DNA of 27,326 nt, taken from a virus. The stretch spans positions 1 to 27,326 of IMG/VR virus record IMGVR_UViG_3300036857_000441, one strand, 5' to 3'. Within the stretch, counting starts at the first letter, position 1. Each line of letters starts with the position of its first letter. Of the stretch, positions 7,058 to 15,190 are shown piece after piece. A model generated the notes under the pieces. That model did not search any database, was not told the origin of the DNA, and was given only the letters and a program-made list of their open reading frames with translations. The translations under genes and the position numbers were made by a program.

Positions 7058-7644
7058 GCGACGACGAGCAGACCCAGGTACTGCGCCGAACCTTCACGGC
7101 GCCGCTGGAGTCGCGGGAGGGGCGGATCCTGGAGGGCTGCTGCGTGCCCTACGGCGAGGCGCAGAAGGTGCGCGACTCGCCGACCGGCCCGAGCTACTTC
7201 GAGGTCTTCGAGCCGGGCGCGTTCGCCAAGCAGCTGCGGGCAGCCGACAAGGTCGAGCTTCGCTACGAGCACGGCACCGGCCTGGCCGACTCGGTCGGGA
7301 TCTGCCGGACGCTCTACGAGGAGGCCCACGGGCTGTTCGGCACCTTCGCGATCCACGCCGGCGCCTTCGGCGACCAGGCGCTTGAGCTCGTCCGCTCGGG
7401 CATCCTGCCCGGCTTCTCGGTCGAGTTTCAGGATCGCTTCCGCCACTGGCGTCGCAATGCCCAGGGCGCGGTCGTCCGCCAGAAGTGCCTGCTGCTGTCG
7501 GTCGGCCTGGTGCGCGTCCCCGCCTTCCCGACGGCGCTCGTGACCGCGATGCGTTCGCGCGAGGAGATGCTGGGCGATCTTGACCTGCCGGGGCTGGACG
7601 ACGCGCAGCTGGAGCGCTTGCGCGGAGTCGGGATCGAGGTCTAA
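7054..7644 (+). CDS. Prohead (capsid maturation) protease, HK97 family
   Basis: A 196-residue S78-type serine protease that cleaves the capsid delta domain and itself during prohead maturation. H73 in RYEHGTG and S122 in ILPGFSVEF are the expected catalytic His and Ser, in the usual spacing. The N-terminus (EGRILEGCCVPYGEA) and the late PAFPTALVTA segment also fit the family. The ATG at 7054 overlaps the portal stop (ATGA). The C-terminus is short, with no fused scaffold; the capsid protein carries its own N-terminal delta domain. Confidence 0.92.
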   Translation: MSDDEQTQVLRRTFTAPLESREGRILEGCCVPYGEAQKVRDSPTGPSYFEVFEPGAFAKQLRAADKVELRYEHGTGLADSVGICRTLYEEAHGLFGTFAIHAGAFGDQALELVRSGILPGFSVEFQDRFRHWRRNAQGAVVRQKCLLLSVGLVRVPAFPTALVTAMRSREEMLGDLDLPGLDDAQLERLRGVGIEV

Positions 7645-7651
7645 GCTTCCA

Positions 7652-7750
7652 GCAGAACGGCACCCCGCAGCGGCACGCGGACACCGGCACCCCGTAGCGC
7701 GCAGAACGGCACCCCGGACACCGCCACATAGCCCGCACGGCGGCACCCCG
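7652..7750. repeat. Four direct repeats of CGGCACCCCG before the capsid gene
   Basis: CGGCACCCCG occurs at 7658, 7685, 7707 and 7741. The first and third copies extend to a 16-base identity (GCAGAACGGCACCCCG at 7652 and 7701). All lie in the untranslated gap 7645-7781 between protease and major capsid genes. No gene is visible in the gap. They may bind a protein in DNA or mRNA, or be a slippage product. Confidence 0.7.
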
Positions 7751-7781
7751 TCGAACTCGATCGACGTGAGGAGTGATCCCC

Positions 7782-9047
7782 GTGGGCAACCCCGTCCTGC
7801 AGCGCCTGGTAGACGAACGCGGCCAGACGCAGGAGAACATCGACCGGATCCTCGACCGGGCAAACGAGGAGGAGCGCGACCCGTCCGAGTCTGAGCGCGA
7901 GCTGATCAACGGGCACCGCGAGCGCCTGCAGCAGCTGGAGCCGATGATCGGCGAACTGCTGGAGGTCGAGGAGACTCGCGGCCAGGCCCGCGACGCGCGC
8001 GCCGCCCTGTCTCGCACCCGTCGGGGCGAGACGACCGAGGGCGACGGCAACGGCGACGGCGACGGCGACGGCAACGGCGGCGAGGAGCCGCCCGACGGCG
8101 AGTACCAGACGTTTGCCCGCTACGCGCGCGACGTCATCCTGACCCGCTTCAACCACATCGGCGCGAGCGTCCCGGCGCACCAGCGACATCAGGCGCAGGA
8201 GCGCCTGCAGCGCGCCGTTCAGCAGGTGCTGACGGCGGACGTCGGCCCGCTGATCCAGCCGCAGTACATCAACCAGATCATGCAGGTGATCGACAACTCG
8301 CGGCCTCTGGTCGATGCCTCGAACCGCGTCACCCTCTCCTCGGGCAAGCTGGAGTGGCCGCACATCGTGGAGCGGCCGACGGTCGGCGAGCAGGCGACCG
8401 AGAAGACCGAGGCGGGCGACGGCACGCTGACGGTGGACGTCCTGAACACGGTCGCGAAGACCTACCTGGTCGCGGCCAACTTCTCCTGGCAGACGGTGCA
8501 GTGGTCGAACCCGGACGCGATGCGGCTCTGGTTCGACCTGGCCGCCGCCGACTACGCGAAGAAGACCGACGCCGCCGCCGGCGCGGTGCTGGCTGCGGCC
8601 GACACCACGCCGACGGTCGTCGCCAGCGGCGACCTCGAAGGCTGGATGGCCGCGATCGCTGCGGCCTCCGGTGAGGTCTACGCCAACACCGGGCGCTTCC
8701 CGAACGCGATCGCCGCCAACCCGGCGGACGCCTTCACGCTGCTCGGGTTCGTCTCGCAGGTCGCGCCCGTCTTCCTGACGACCGGGCAGGGCAACCTCTC
8801 AACCGGCACCTTCCCGCCGATCGGCGGGCTGCGCTTCATCGCAACCAACGGCCTCCCGGCCGGGACGGCGATCGTCGGTGACTTCTCGGCGCTGCTCTGC
8901 GCCGAGACGGCCGGATCCCCGGTCGAGCTTCGCGCGGTCGAGCCGTCCATCGGCGGGATCGAGGTCGGGATCATCGGCGCCTTCGCCTGCGCGATCACCG
9001 ATCCCGGCGCCTTCGCCGAGATCACCGCCCCGGCGGTCGGCCCGTGA
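7782..9047 (+). CDS. Major capsid protein (HK97 fold) with N-terminal delta domain
   Basis: A 421-residue capsid protein. I prefer GTG at 7782, eight bases after GAGGAG (7768-7773), over GTG 7773, which would overlap that ribosome site. Residues 1-80 are charged and helical with heptad-like spacing: the delta (scaffold) domain removed by the protease. Residues about 86-105 are a Gly/Asp/Asn linker encoded by GGCGAC repeats and probably hold the cleavage region. The rest is the HK97 fold, with VGEQATEKTEAGDGTL forming the E-loop region, then the spine helix and P-domain, ending near IGAFACAITDPGAFAEI. Many copies build the icosahedral head. Four-base overlap with the next gene. Confidence 0.93.
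   Translation: MGNPVLQRLVDERGQTQENIDRILDRANEEERDPSESERELINGHRERLQQLEPMIGELLEVEETRGQARDARAALSRTRRGETTEGDGNGDGDGDGNGGEEPPDGEYQTFARYARDVILTRFNHIGASVPAHQRHQAQERLQRAVQQVLTADVGPLIQPQYINQIMQVIDNSRPLVDASNRVTLSSGKLEWPHIVERPTVGEQATEKTEAGDGTLTVDVLNTVAKTYLVAANFSWQTVQWSNPDAMRLWFDLAAADYAKKTDAAAGAVLAAADTTPTVVASGDLEGWMAAIAAASGEVYANTGRFPNAIAANPADAFTLLGFVSQVAPVFLTTGQGNLSTGTFPPIGGLRFIATNGLPAGTAIVGDFSALLCAETAGSPVELRAVEPSIGGIEVGIIGAFACAITDPGAFAEITAPAVGP
8041..8085. repeat. GGCGAC hexamer repeat inside the capsid gene
   Basis: Tandem GGCGAC/GGCAAC units encode a Gly-Asp/Gly-Asn run between the delta domain and the mature capsid fold. It is an in-frame low-complexity linker and could vary in length between relatives. 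Confidence 0.7.
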
Positions 9048-9250
9048 CCAGGTACCGCGAGCGACGCGAGGCGGGCGAGTTCGAGCCTCCAGCGGTAGTC
9101 GAGCAGGAGGGCGCCACCCCCAGCGCGCCCTCCTACGACTCGATGACGAAGGCCGAACTGCTGGCCGAGGCGCAGAGCCGAGGGATCAGCCCTGCGAACA
9201 ACGACATGACCAAGGACGAGCTTCGAGCGGCGCTGGAGGGCGCCGAGTAG
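9044..9250 (+). CDS. Small head protein with SAP/HeH-like helix motif
   Basis: A 68-residue protein, GTG start in the overlap with the capsid stop. A disordered acidic N-terminal half precedes a helix-extended loop-helix unit at residues 33-66 (MTKAELLAEAQSRGI, then MTKDELRAALEG), as found in SAP, HeH/LEM and Rho-N-like modules. Such small proteins often follow the capsid gene in actinophages and may bind DNA or help the connector assemble. A similar unit ends the tail tube protein at 9999-10601. Confidence 0.7.
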   Translation: MTRYRERREAGEFEPPAVVEQEGATPSAPSYDSMTKAELLAEAQSRGISPANNDMTKDELRAALEGAE

Positions 9251-9577
9251 GTGAGCGCCTACGCGACCGTGGACGAGCTCGCGGCGGCGCTGCGCGTCCG
9301 CGTGACCGAGGAGAACACCGACGCGCTGCAGGCCTGCCTCGACGCGGCGGCCGAGGAGATCGACCACGACGTAGATCGGATCGAGCCGATCCCGCAGGAT
9401 GATCCCCTCGCCAACCGGGTCAACATCGTGCGGGCGGTCGAGTGGTACAAGGCGAACGACGCCGCCTTCGGCGTGATCGGCTACGACCAGACCGGTGCCC
9501 TGCAGGCGCCGCGCGACGGCTTCAACCGGCACGCCTACACGCTGACGCCGCTCAAGCAACAGTGGGGACTGGCGTGA
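9251..9577 (+). CDS. Head-tail connector (HK97 gp6-like)
   Basis: A 108-residue protein starting with GTG directly after the upstream TAG. The sequence starts YATVDELAAALRV, followed by the helical DALQACLDAAAEEIDHDV, as in gp6-type adaptor proteins that form a ring under the portal. A second helix (VNIVRAVEWYKANDAAF) is also typical. Position after capsid and before tail terminator agrees. Confidence 0.8.
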   Translation: MSAYATVDELAAALRVRVTEENTDALQACLDAAAEEIDHDVDRIEPIPQDDPLANRVNIVRAVEWYKANDAAFGVIGYDQTGALQAPRDGFNRHAYTLTPLKQQWGLA

Positions 9578-10002
9578 GCGGGAACGGATCCCTTCCGCTC
9601 ACATCGGTGAGGGCGGTTGCCGCTTCCGCCCTCACCCCCAGTCCCGACGACCCGCCGATCGCCGTTCTGCCCGACCTGGTCGATGCGGTCGAGCCGCCCG
9701 CGCTGATGCTGGAGTGGAACGATCCCTGGCTGGAGCTCGAGACGGTCGCGGGCGGGTTCGGGATCTTCTACGCCCGCCTGAACGTGATCTGCTTCGCTGG
9801 CCGGGTCGAGCCTGGGCCGGGAGTCGCGACCCTGGAGCAACTGGTCGCCTACGCGCTCGGCCGCTTCCAGACCGACCCGCACTCCTGGCCGCTGGCCGAC
9901 TCGCAGGCGCCTCGGCGCTTCGACATCAACGGCATCCCGCTACTGGGTGCGCGGCTCCTGTTCCGGGTGCCGGTCGCGCTCGAAGAAGGAGGAACCCCGT
10001 GA
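9574..10002 (+). CDS. Probable tail terminator / tail completion protein
   Basis: A 142-residue protein, GTG start overlapping the connector stop by four bases. After a variable Pro-rich N-terminus, the core reads as a tail-terminator fold: strands in LMLEWNDPWLEL and FYARLNVICFAG, helix in TLEQLVAYALGRF, and a final strand pair including LGARLLFRVPVAL. Terminators cap the tail tube and join it to the head connector, and the gene lies between connector and tail tube as expected. Family call is by fold pattern and order, so moderate. Confidence 0.7.
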   Translation: MSGNGSLPLTSVRAVAASALTPSPDDPPIAVLPDLVDAVEPPALMLEWNDPWLELETVAGGFGIFYARLNVICFAGRVEPGPGVATLEQLVAYALGRFQTDPHSWPLADSQAPRRFDINGIPLLGARLLFRVPVALEEGGTP

Positions 10003-10601
10003 GCATCCCCATGCCGCTGATCCTGGACGACGCTTCGCTCAAGATCGGCACCGACGACACGCCGACGAGCCTCGCCGAGCTTGCCTGCGTGACCAACCAC
10101 CTCGAACTCTCGCCCGACGTCGCGGTGACGACGCTCGACACGATGTGCGGCTCGGTCGATTACCCCGGCGTCGTCAAGTGGTCGCTGGTCGCGACGCTCT
10201 ACCAGTCGCTCGAACCCGGCGCGACGGAGGACATCCTCAGCCAGGCGGTCGAGGCCGACACGGCCGTGCCGTTCGAGATCGTTCCCTACAAGTCGAAGCC
10301 GGTCGGGCCGGACAATCCCAGCTGGTCGGGGATGGTGATCCCGCAGCCCTACTCGCCGATCAACGGCGACGCCGGCGATGCTTCGACCATCGACCTGGAG
10401 TGGTCGGTTGTCGGCCAGCCGACGAAGTCCGAGACGGACGCCGCGACGGCGGCTGCGTCGGCGGCGAGCGACCTGCAGGCGATGACCCGCGCCCAGCTGG
10501 ACGACCAGGCGACCGCGCTCGGGCTGAACCCGGCCGACTACGCGACCAAGGACGACGAGATCGCCGCGATCCAGGCGGCGCAGCCGACGCAGGTGGCGTG
10601 A
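9999..10601 (+). CDS. Major tail (tube) protein with C-terminal SAP-like unit
   Basis: A 200-residue protein with GTG at 9999, six bases after AAGGAGG (9986-9992); ATG at 10011 is an alternative start. The first 140 residues are β-rich (LILDDASLKIGTDD, VVKWSLVATLYQ, TIDLEWSVVGQP), like tail tube proteins that stack as hexamer rings. An Ala-rich hinge leads to residues 159-196 (MTRAQLDDQATALGL, then ATKDDEIAAIQAA), a helix-loop-helix like the one in 9044-9250. In other phages C-terminal decorations of tube proteins face outwards. The strong ribosome site agrees with high copy number. Confidence 0.85.
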   Translation: MSIPMPLILDDASLKIGTDDTPTSLAELACVTNHLELSPDVAVTTLDTMCGSVDYPGVVKWSLVATLYQSLEPGATEDILSQAVEADTAVPFEIVPYKSKPVGPDNPSWSGMVIPQPYSPINGDAGDASTIDLEWSVVGQPTKSETDAATAAASAASDLQAMTRAQLDDQATALGLNPADYATKDDEIAAIQAAQPTQVA

Positions 10602-10999
10602 GCGAAGACGCCAAGATCACGGTCGTCGGCTTCGATGAGTTGGCGTCCGGTTCCAAGCGCCTGTTCGGCAAGATCGGCGACCGCGCGGTCAAGGACTTCG
10701 AGCGGATCGCCGCCCAGCAGGCGGGCACGGTGCGCGGGCGCGTGCCGCGCGAGACCGGGCGCCTGGCCGGGTCGGTCACCAGCTTCCGCGAAGGCGACCG
10801 GGCGGTCGTCGGGATGGGCGACGGCGTCCCCTACGCGGGCTGGATCGAGTTCGGCGGCACCCGAGGGCGCCCCTACCTGCCGCAGGGGCGCTACCTGTTC
10901 CCGGTCGTCTCAGGCGCCGAGCCGCAGGTCGTCGCGGCGGGCACCAGGGCGGCCGACCGCGAGATCGGAGGCTTCCAGTGGAAGACGCCCAGCCCGTGA
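10598..10999 (+). CDS. HK97 gp10-like minor head/tail protein
   Basis: A 133-residue protein with GTG in a four-base overlap. The hallmark segment is RGRVPRETGRLAGSVTSF, then VVGMGDGVPYAGWIEFGG and RPYLPQGRYLFPVV, typical of the HK97 gp10/tail-completion family. It is placed after the tube gene here instead of before it, which is a minor rearrangement of the usual order. Probable role in head-tail joining. Confidence 0.8.
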   Translation: MSEDAKITVVGFDELASGSKRLFGKIGDRAVKDFERIAAQQAGTVRGRVPRETGRLAGSVTSFREGDRAVVGMGDGVPYAGWIEFGGTRGRPYLPQGRYLFPVVSGAEPQVVAAGTRAADREIGGFQWKTPSP

Positions 11000-11304
11000 G
11001 CCGCTTGCCGCTGCCGAGGGAGGTGACGATCCCGACCAGCGCCGCCGAGATGATGCCGACGCCGCGCGAGATGCGTGAGCTCAAGCAGACCTCGGGCCTG
11101 CGGCTGGAGTACCTATTCGGCGAGGAGTCCGACCTAGACGAAAAGACGCAGATGATGATCTGGTTGCAGCTGCGGCGCCAGGGCTTCGAGGTCACCTGGG
11201 ACGAAGCCGCCGACGTGCAGCCGGTGCAGGAGGTCGAGCAGCCAGACCCTACGAGCGGCGCGTCCTCGAAAACCTCGCCGCCTTCTGTCGCTACTGGCGA
11301 ATGA
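10978..11304 (+). CDS. Tail assembly chaperone, short form (gpG-like)
   Basis: A 108-residue acidic protein with GTG start at 10978, six bases after GGAGG (10967-10971), overlapping the upstream gene by 22 bases. Helical segments (MRELKQTSGLRLEYLFG, TQMMIWLQLRRQGFEVTWDEA) fit phage tail chaperones, which coat the tape measure during tail assembly. The last 17 residues after VEQPDP (Thr/Ser/Pro-rich) are not protein-like compared with the overlapping -1 frame, which suggests that part of the ribosomes shift frame (next entry). Confidence 0.8.
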   Translation: MEDAQPVSRLPLPREVTIPTSAAEMMPTPREMRELKQTSGLRLEYLFGEESDLDEKTQMMIWLQLRRQGFEVTWDEAADVQPVQEVEQPDPTSGASSKTSPPSVATGE

Positions 11305-11420
11305 CGCCGCGAGAGGTGGACGCGCTCAGCCCGGACGAGTACCGCGTGCTGGTCGCCTACCAGAACCGCGAGACGCGCGAGGCGAACCGAGCGGCGAGCC
11401 GCGCGAGGAGGAAGCGGTAG
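10978..11420 (+). CDS. Tail assembly chaperone, frameshifted long form (gpGT-like)
   Basis: The -1 frame is open to TAG 11418-11420 and encodes a helical, basic extension: YERRVLENLAAFCRYW, then REVDALSPDEYRVLVAYQNR and an Arg/Ala tail, the usual look of the T part. The most economical slip is at 11247-11250 (CCCT): the Pro codon CCT at 11248-11250 can re-pair one base back as CCC with the same tRNA. That gives 91 + 56 = 147 residues. An in-frame ATG at 11301 overlapping the short-form stop offers an alternative of a separate 39-residue protein, but it would leave the conserved-looking upstream helix untranslated. Location just before the tape measure is canonical. Confidence 0.7.
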
Positions 11421-13163
11421 ATGGCGAACCCGTCCGTCTTCGTTGAGTTCGTCGCCAACACGCAGAAGCTGGCGGCAGGCGTCAAGGATCTGCAGAAGAC
11501 CGGCGACCAGGCCTCGAAGGGCTGGGACTGGAAGCGGGTGGCGAAGTGGGCTGGCGCGGCGGCGGCGGTCGGCGCGGCCTCGAAGTACGTCAAGGACGCG
11601 GTCGGGCAGACCGAGGATCTGGCGAAGTCCACCCTGGCGCTGACGCGCACGACCGGGATGGACGTCAAGACCTCGTCCGAGTGGGCCGAGGTCTTGCACT
11701 CGCGCGGGATCGAGACCAAGGCCTTCCAGATGGGGATGGTCAAGCTCTCGAAGGAGATGACGAACGCGGCGGCTGGCTCGAAGAAGTCGGTCGCCGCCTT
11801 CCAGGATCTCGGCGTCTCGATGGAGGACGTCCGCGCGGGCAACACGCAGGCGGTGATCATGCAGGTCGCCGACGGCCTCTCGAAGATGACGAACCCGGCG
11901 AAGCGGGCCGCGCTCGCCCAGCAGCTGTTCGCGCGCCAGGGCCAGGCGCTCGCGCCGCTGCTGTTCAAGGGCTCGGCGGCGATCCAGGAGCAGCTGGACA
12001 CGGCCGAAAAGTACGGCGCGACGCTCGACGGCAAGACGACGAAGTCCGTCGGCGAACTGATCGCGCAGCAGCGCGAGATGGGGATCGCGATGGACGGCGT
12101 CAAGATCAAGGTCGGCACCGCGCTGATGCCGGTGATCCTCGACCTCTCCTCGGCGCTCGTTGACCTGCTGCGGATCTTCCAGCCGCTGCTGACCTCGGCG
12201 ACCGCGCTCAAGATCGTGATCGGGGTGCTGGCGGGCGCCTTCATCGCCTACAAGGTCGCGATGATCGCGGCGACGATCGCCGAGAACGTCTTCAACGTCA
12301 CGCTCGGCGCGACGCAGATCCTGCTGACGGCCGGGATCGTGGTCGCGATCATGGCGGTGATCGCGGCGGGCTACCTGCTCTACAAGCACTGGGACGACCT
12401 CTCGAAGCTGGCCGGGAAGGTGTGGGACGGGATCAAGAAGGGCGCGCAGGCGGCGCTCAGCTGGATCCGCTCGAACTGGCCGCTGATCCTCGGCGTGCTG
12501 ACCGGCCCGTTCGGCCTCGCGATCGTCGCGATCTACAAGAACTGGGATCGGATCACGGCCGCCGTCCGCGACGCCGTCAACACGATGAAGAACCTGCTGA
12601 GCGGCTTCCTCGGCTGGCTCGGCGGGATCGCCAACTCGATCGCCGGGGTCGTCTCGCGGATCGTCGCCGCCTTCGGGCGCTTCGATGACCCGGTGCGCGC
12701 CTCGGTCGCCGCGATCAAGGACGCGCTCGGCAGCCTGCCCGGATTCATCACGGGGATCATCGCGCGCGTCCGCGCTGCCGCCAACGCGGTCGCCGACGCG
12801 ATCCGCGCGCCGATCAACGCCGTCATCCGGGCCTGGAACGGGATCTCATTCACGATCCCGAAGATCAAACTGCCGAGCGTCAAGATCGCTGGGCACAAGA
12901 TCGGCGGCGGCTCGTTCGGTGGCTGGACGGTCGCCTTCCCGAACATCCCGACGCTCGCTGCCGGCGGGATCGTGACGACGCCGACGCTGGCGATGATCGG
13001 CGAGGCAGGCCCGGAGGCGGTCGTCCCGCTCACCGGCCCGAGCTCGCAGCCGATCGAGGTGCGCGTCTTCATCGGCGAGACCGAGTTGCGCGGGCTGGTC
13101 AAGGCCGAGGTGCGGACGGTCAACAACCGCACCGCCCAGGTGCTGCTGGCAGGAGCGCGCTAG
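11421..13163 (+). CDS. Tape measure protein
   Basis: A 580-residue protein, ATG directly after the chaperone stop. The first 240 residues are helical with Ala/Lys-rich segments and the frequent tape-measure phrase VKIKVGTALMPVILDLSSAL. Three hydrophobic stretches follow, near residues 262-282, 296-320 and 353-373, then a glycine-rich β-type C-terminus (LAAGGIVTTPTLAMIGEAGPEAVVPL) that is very common at tape-measure ends. It sets tail length; at about 0.15 nm per residue a tail near 87 nm is expected (inference). Longest gene of the window, as usual for siphoviruses. Confidence 0.95.
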   Translation: MANPSVFVEFVANTQKLAAGVKDLQKTGDQASKGWDWKRVAKWAGAAAAVGAASKYVKDAVGQTEDLAKSTLALTRTTGMDVKTSSEWAEVLHSRGIETKAFQMGMVKLSKEMTNAAAGSKKSVAAFQDLGVSMEDVRAGNTQAVIMQVADGLSKMTNPAKRAALAQQLFARQGQALAPLLFKGSAAIQEQLDTAEKYGATLDGKTTKSVGELIAQQREMGIAMDGVKIKVGTALMPVILDLSSALVDLLRIFQPLLTSATALKIVIGVLAGAFIAYKVAMIAATIAENVFNVTLGATQILLTAGIVVAIMAVIAAGYLLYKHWDDLSKLAGKVWDGIKKGAQAALSWIRSNWPLILGVLTGPFGLAIVAIYKNWDRITAAVRDAVNTMKNLLSGFLGWLGGIANSIAGVVSRIVAAFGRFDDPVRASVAAIKDALGSLPGFITGIIARVRAAANAVADAIRAPINAVIRAWNGISFTIPKIKLPSVKIAGHKIGGGSFGGWTVAFPNIPTLAAGGIVTTPTLAMIGEAGPEAVVPLTGPSSQPIEVRVFIGETELRGLVKAEVRTVNNRTAQVLLAGAR

Positions 13164-13997
13164 ATGGCGGTCGCGATCAGCGCCGACCTCGACACGACCC
13201 GCCTGGCGGCGCTGCTCAGCGTTAGCGGCCTCCCGGCGGCCACGGCGACCCTCTCGATCAGCCGGGTCGGCCCGAGCGGCGTCCCCGCCGGGGTACGCGG
13301 CTCGGTCGGCGTCGTCGCGCACGCGCCGACCTACTCGGCACGCGACTTCGAGGTGCCGCTGGACGTGAGCGTCATCTACACGGTGACCGTCTACGACGCG
13401 GCGGGCGCGGTCGTCGGCAGCGCGACCATGGACTTCCAGATCGCCTACGCCGACTGCCGTGCCTGGCTGGTCGATCTCGCCCGCTCGACCAACAGCCTGG
13501 TGGCGACGGTCGAGTCGATGAACGAACTCGACTACCTCGTCCCGTCCGGGATCCACCGCGTGCTCAACCGACGCGCGCCAGTCGTCAGCGCACTTCCGGC
13601 CTGGACGCCGTCGAGCGAACTGATCGTCCTGACCGACACGCAGCCCGAGCGCGACCGCGTCCGCGCGCTGCTCGGGACGGGCTACCCGTTCCTGCTGCGG
13701 ACGGAGCCTGAGCAGGGGATCGGGAACATGTACCTGACTGTCACCGAGTTCGTGGAGGAGCGGTTCCTCAGCCTCGGCACGGCAACCGAGCGCCGCTTCC
13801 GCATCCAGGTGGTGCAGGTCAACCGGCCGGATCCCTCGATCTACGTCCCGGTCGCGCCGAACACCTACGCCAACGTCAAGGCGACCTTCGCGACCTACGC
13901 CGACCTCAAGGCGGGCGTCGCCGACTACGACGAGCTTGCCTACACCTACCCGGAAGGGATCAACCCGGTGCCGATCTGGCCGCCGGACGACGTCTGA
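13164..13997 (+). CDS. Minor tail protein, probable distal tail (Dit-like)
   Basis: A 277-residue β-rich protein starting directly after the tape measure stop. The C-terminal 35 residues repeat a Thr-Tyr-Ala pattern (NTYANVKATFATYADLK, then DYDELAYTYPEG), a short repeat seen in tail-tip proteins of actinophages. Position between tape measure and the hub gene corresponds to the distal tail protein that ends the tube. I see no enzyme motif. The TGA overlaps the next ATG by one base (TGATG). Confidence 0.7.
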   Translation: MAVAISADLDTTRLAALLSVSGLPAATATLSISRVGPSGVPAGVRGSVGVVAHAPTYSARDFEVPLDVSVIYTVTVYDAAGAVVGSATMDFQIAYADCRAWLVDLARSTNSLVATVESMNELDYLVPSGIHRVLNRRAPVVSALPAWTPSSELIVLTDTQPERDRVRALLGTGYPFLLRTEPEQGIGNMYLTVTEFVEERFLSLGTATERRFRIQVVQVNRPDPSIYVPVAPNTYANVKATFATYADLKAGVADYDELAYTYPEGINPVPIWPPDDV

Positions 13998-15190
13998 TGC
14001 TGGCCGTCTCCGATCGCTTCCTGCGCGCGCTGCGCGACACGCACACGATCAGCGTCGCCGCCCGCATCTACCGCCCGTCGGCGCCGACGATCCCGATCGC
14101 GGCCCAGGTCGTCGGCGGGCAGATGACCTGCGACATCGACGCGACGATCCTGCGCCAGGCGACGCTCGACATCGCCTTCGGCCTGACCGACGAACTCACG
14201 GTCGAGATCGTGCGCGAGCTTCCGTTCGGTGGCTACTGCACCCTGGAGCGCGGGATCCGCTACGCCAGCGGCGAGGTCGAGCGCGTCCAGCTCGGGCGCT
14301 TCAGGATCGACACGGTCGTGTGGGCCGAGCTTCAGGGCCAGGCCTCGCTGACGCTCAACGATCGGATGGCGCAGATCGCCGACGAGGCCTTCGTCACGCC
14401 CTGGGCGGTCACCGGCCAGCGCGCCTCGGACGCGATCGTCGCGATGGTGCAGGACGTCTTCGGCGCCTCGATCGCCTATCACGTCTCGACCAGTCCGGCG
14501 ACGGAGCCGGTGCTGGGCGACACGATCTACGACGAGGATCGGGCGGGCGCGATCTCGGAACTCGCCGCGAGCATCGGCGCCGAGGCGCTGTTCGACAACC
14601 TGGGCGACTTCGTGCTGCGCCCTCGCCCGACGCTCGACGCCGGCGGGGCGCCGGTCTGGACGATCGACGCGGGTGAGGGCGGCGTGCTGCTCGGCGCGGA
14701 GGAATCGTTGGATCGGTCGAGCGTCCGCAACGGGGTCGCGATGCGCGCGCAGGCCGACCCGGCGCTGCCGCCGATCTACTCGCTGGCGACCGACAGCGAC
14801 CCGCTTTCGCCGACGCGCTGGGGCGGGCCGTTCGGGAAGGTGGCGCTGGTCGCGCGCTCGTCCTCGATCGCGACCCAGGCGCAGGCGGACTCCGTGGCTC
14901 GCTCGCTGCTGAACCTGCGCCTTGGCCTCTCGCGTAACCTGACGCTGCGCGGCGTGCCGAACCCGGCGCTGGAACCCGACGACCTGATCGAGATCGTGCA
15001 CGCCGACGGCCGGGTCGAGCCGCAGATCGTGAACGCGCTCACGATCAGCCTCGACGCGGAGGGCGAACTTGAGCTCACGACGCGCGCTAACTGGCGCCCG
15101 CAAGCGATCGGGATGGCCGCTCGCGCGCAGGTCTGGAGCGGCGAGGCGATGCTGCAGGAACTCGAAGACGCGGATCTGGTCGAGGCGTGA
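13997..15190 (+). CDS. Baseplate hub / minor tail protein
   Basis: A 397-residue protein. The N-terminus (VSDRFLRALRDTHTISVAARIY) and the segment QMTCDIDATILRQATLDIAF resemble tail-tip proteins of Streptomyces phages (DUF5047-like), where a crossed β-barrel forms the hub. The second half contains FDNLGDFVLRPRPTL and RNLTLRGVPNPALEPDDLIEI, typical of gp27/Tal-like hub domains. It should join the distal tail ring to the cell-piercing tip. No peptidase or lysozyme domain is visible. GTGA overlap with the next gene. Confidence 0.72.
   Translation: MLAVSDRFLRALRDTHTISVAARIYRPSAPTIPIAAQVVGGQMTCDIDATILRQATLDIAFGLTDELTVEIVRELPFGGYCTLERGIRYASGEVERVQLGRFRIDTVVWAELQGQASLTLNDRMAQIADEAFVTPWAVTGQRASDAIVAMVQDVFGASIAYHVSTSPATEPVLGDTIYDEDRAGAISELAASIGAEALFDNLGDFVLRPRPTLDAGGAPVWTIDAGEGGVLLGAEESLDRSSVRNGVAMRAQADPALPPIYSLATDSDPLSPTRWGGPFGKVALVARSSSIATQAQADSVARSLLNLRLGLSRNLTLRGVPNPALEPDDLIEIVHADGRVEPQIVNALTISLDAEGELELTTRANWRPQAIGMAARAQVWSGEAMLQELEDADLVEA

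Noticed and set aside
10776-12389. 537-codon minus-strand ORF opposite the tape measure
   Set aside because: His/Arg/Asp-rich low-complexity translation with no motif, opposite a clear tape measure gene.
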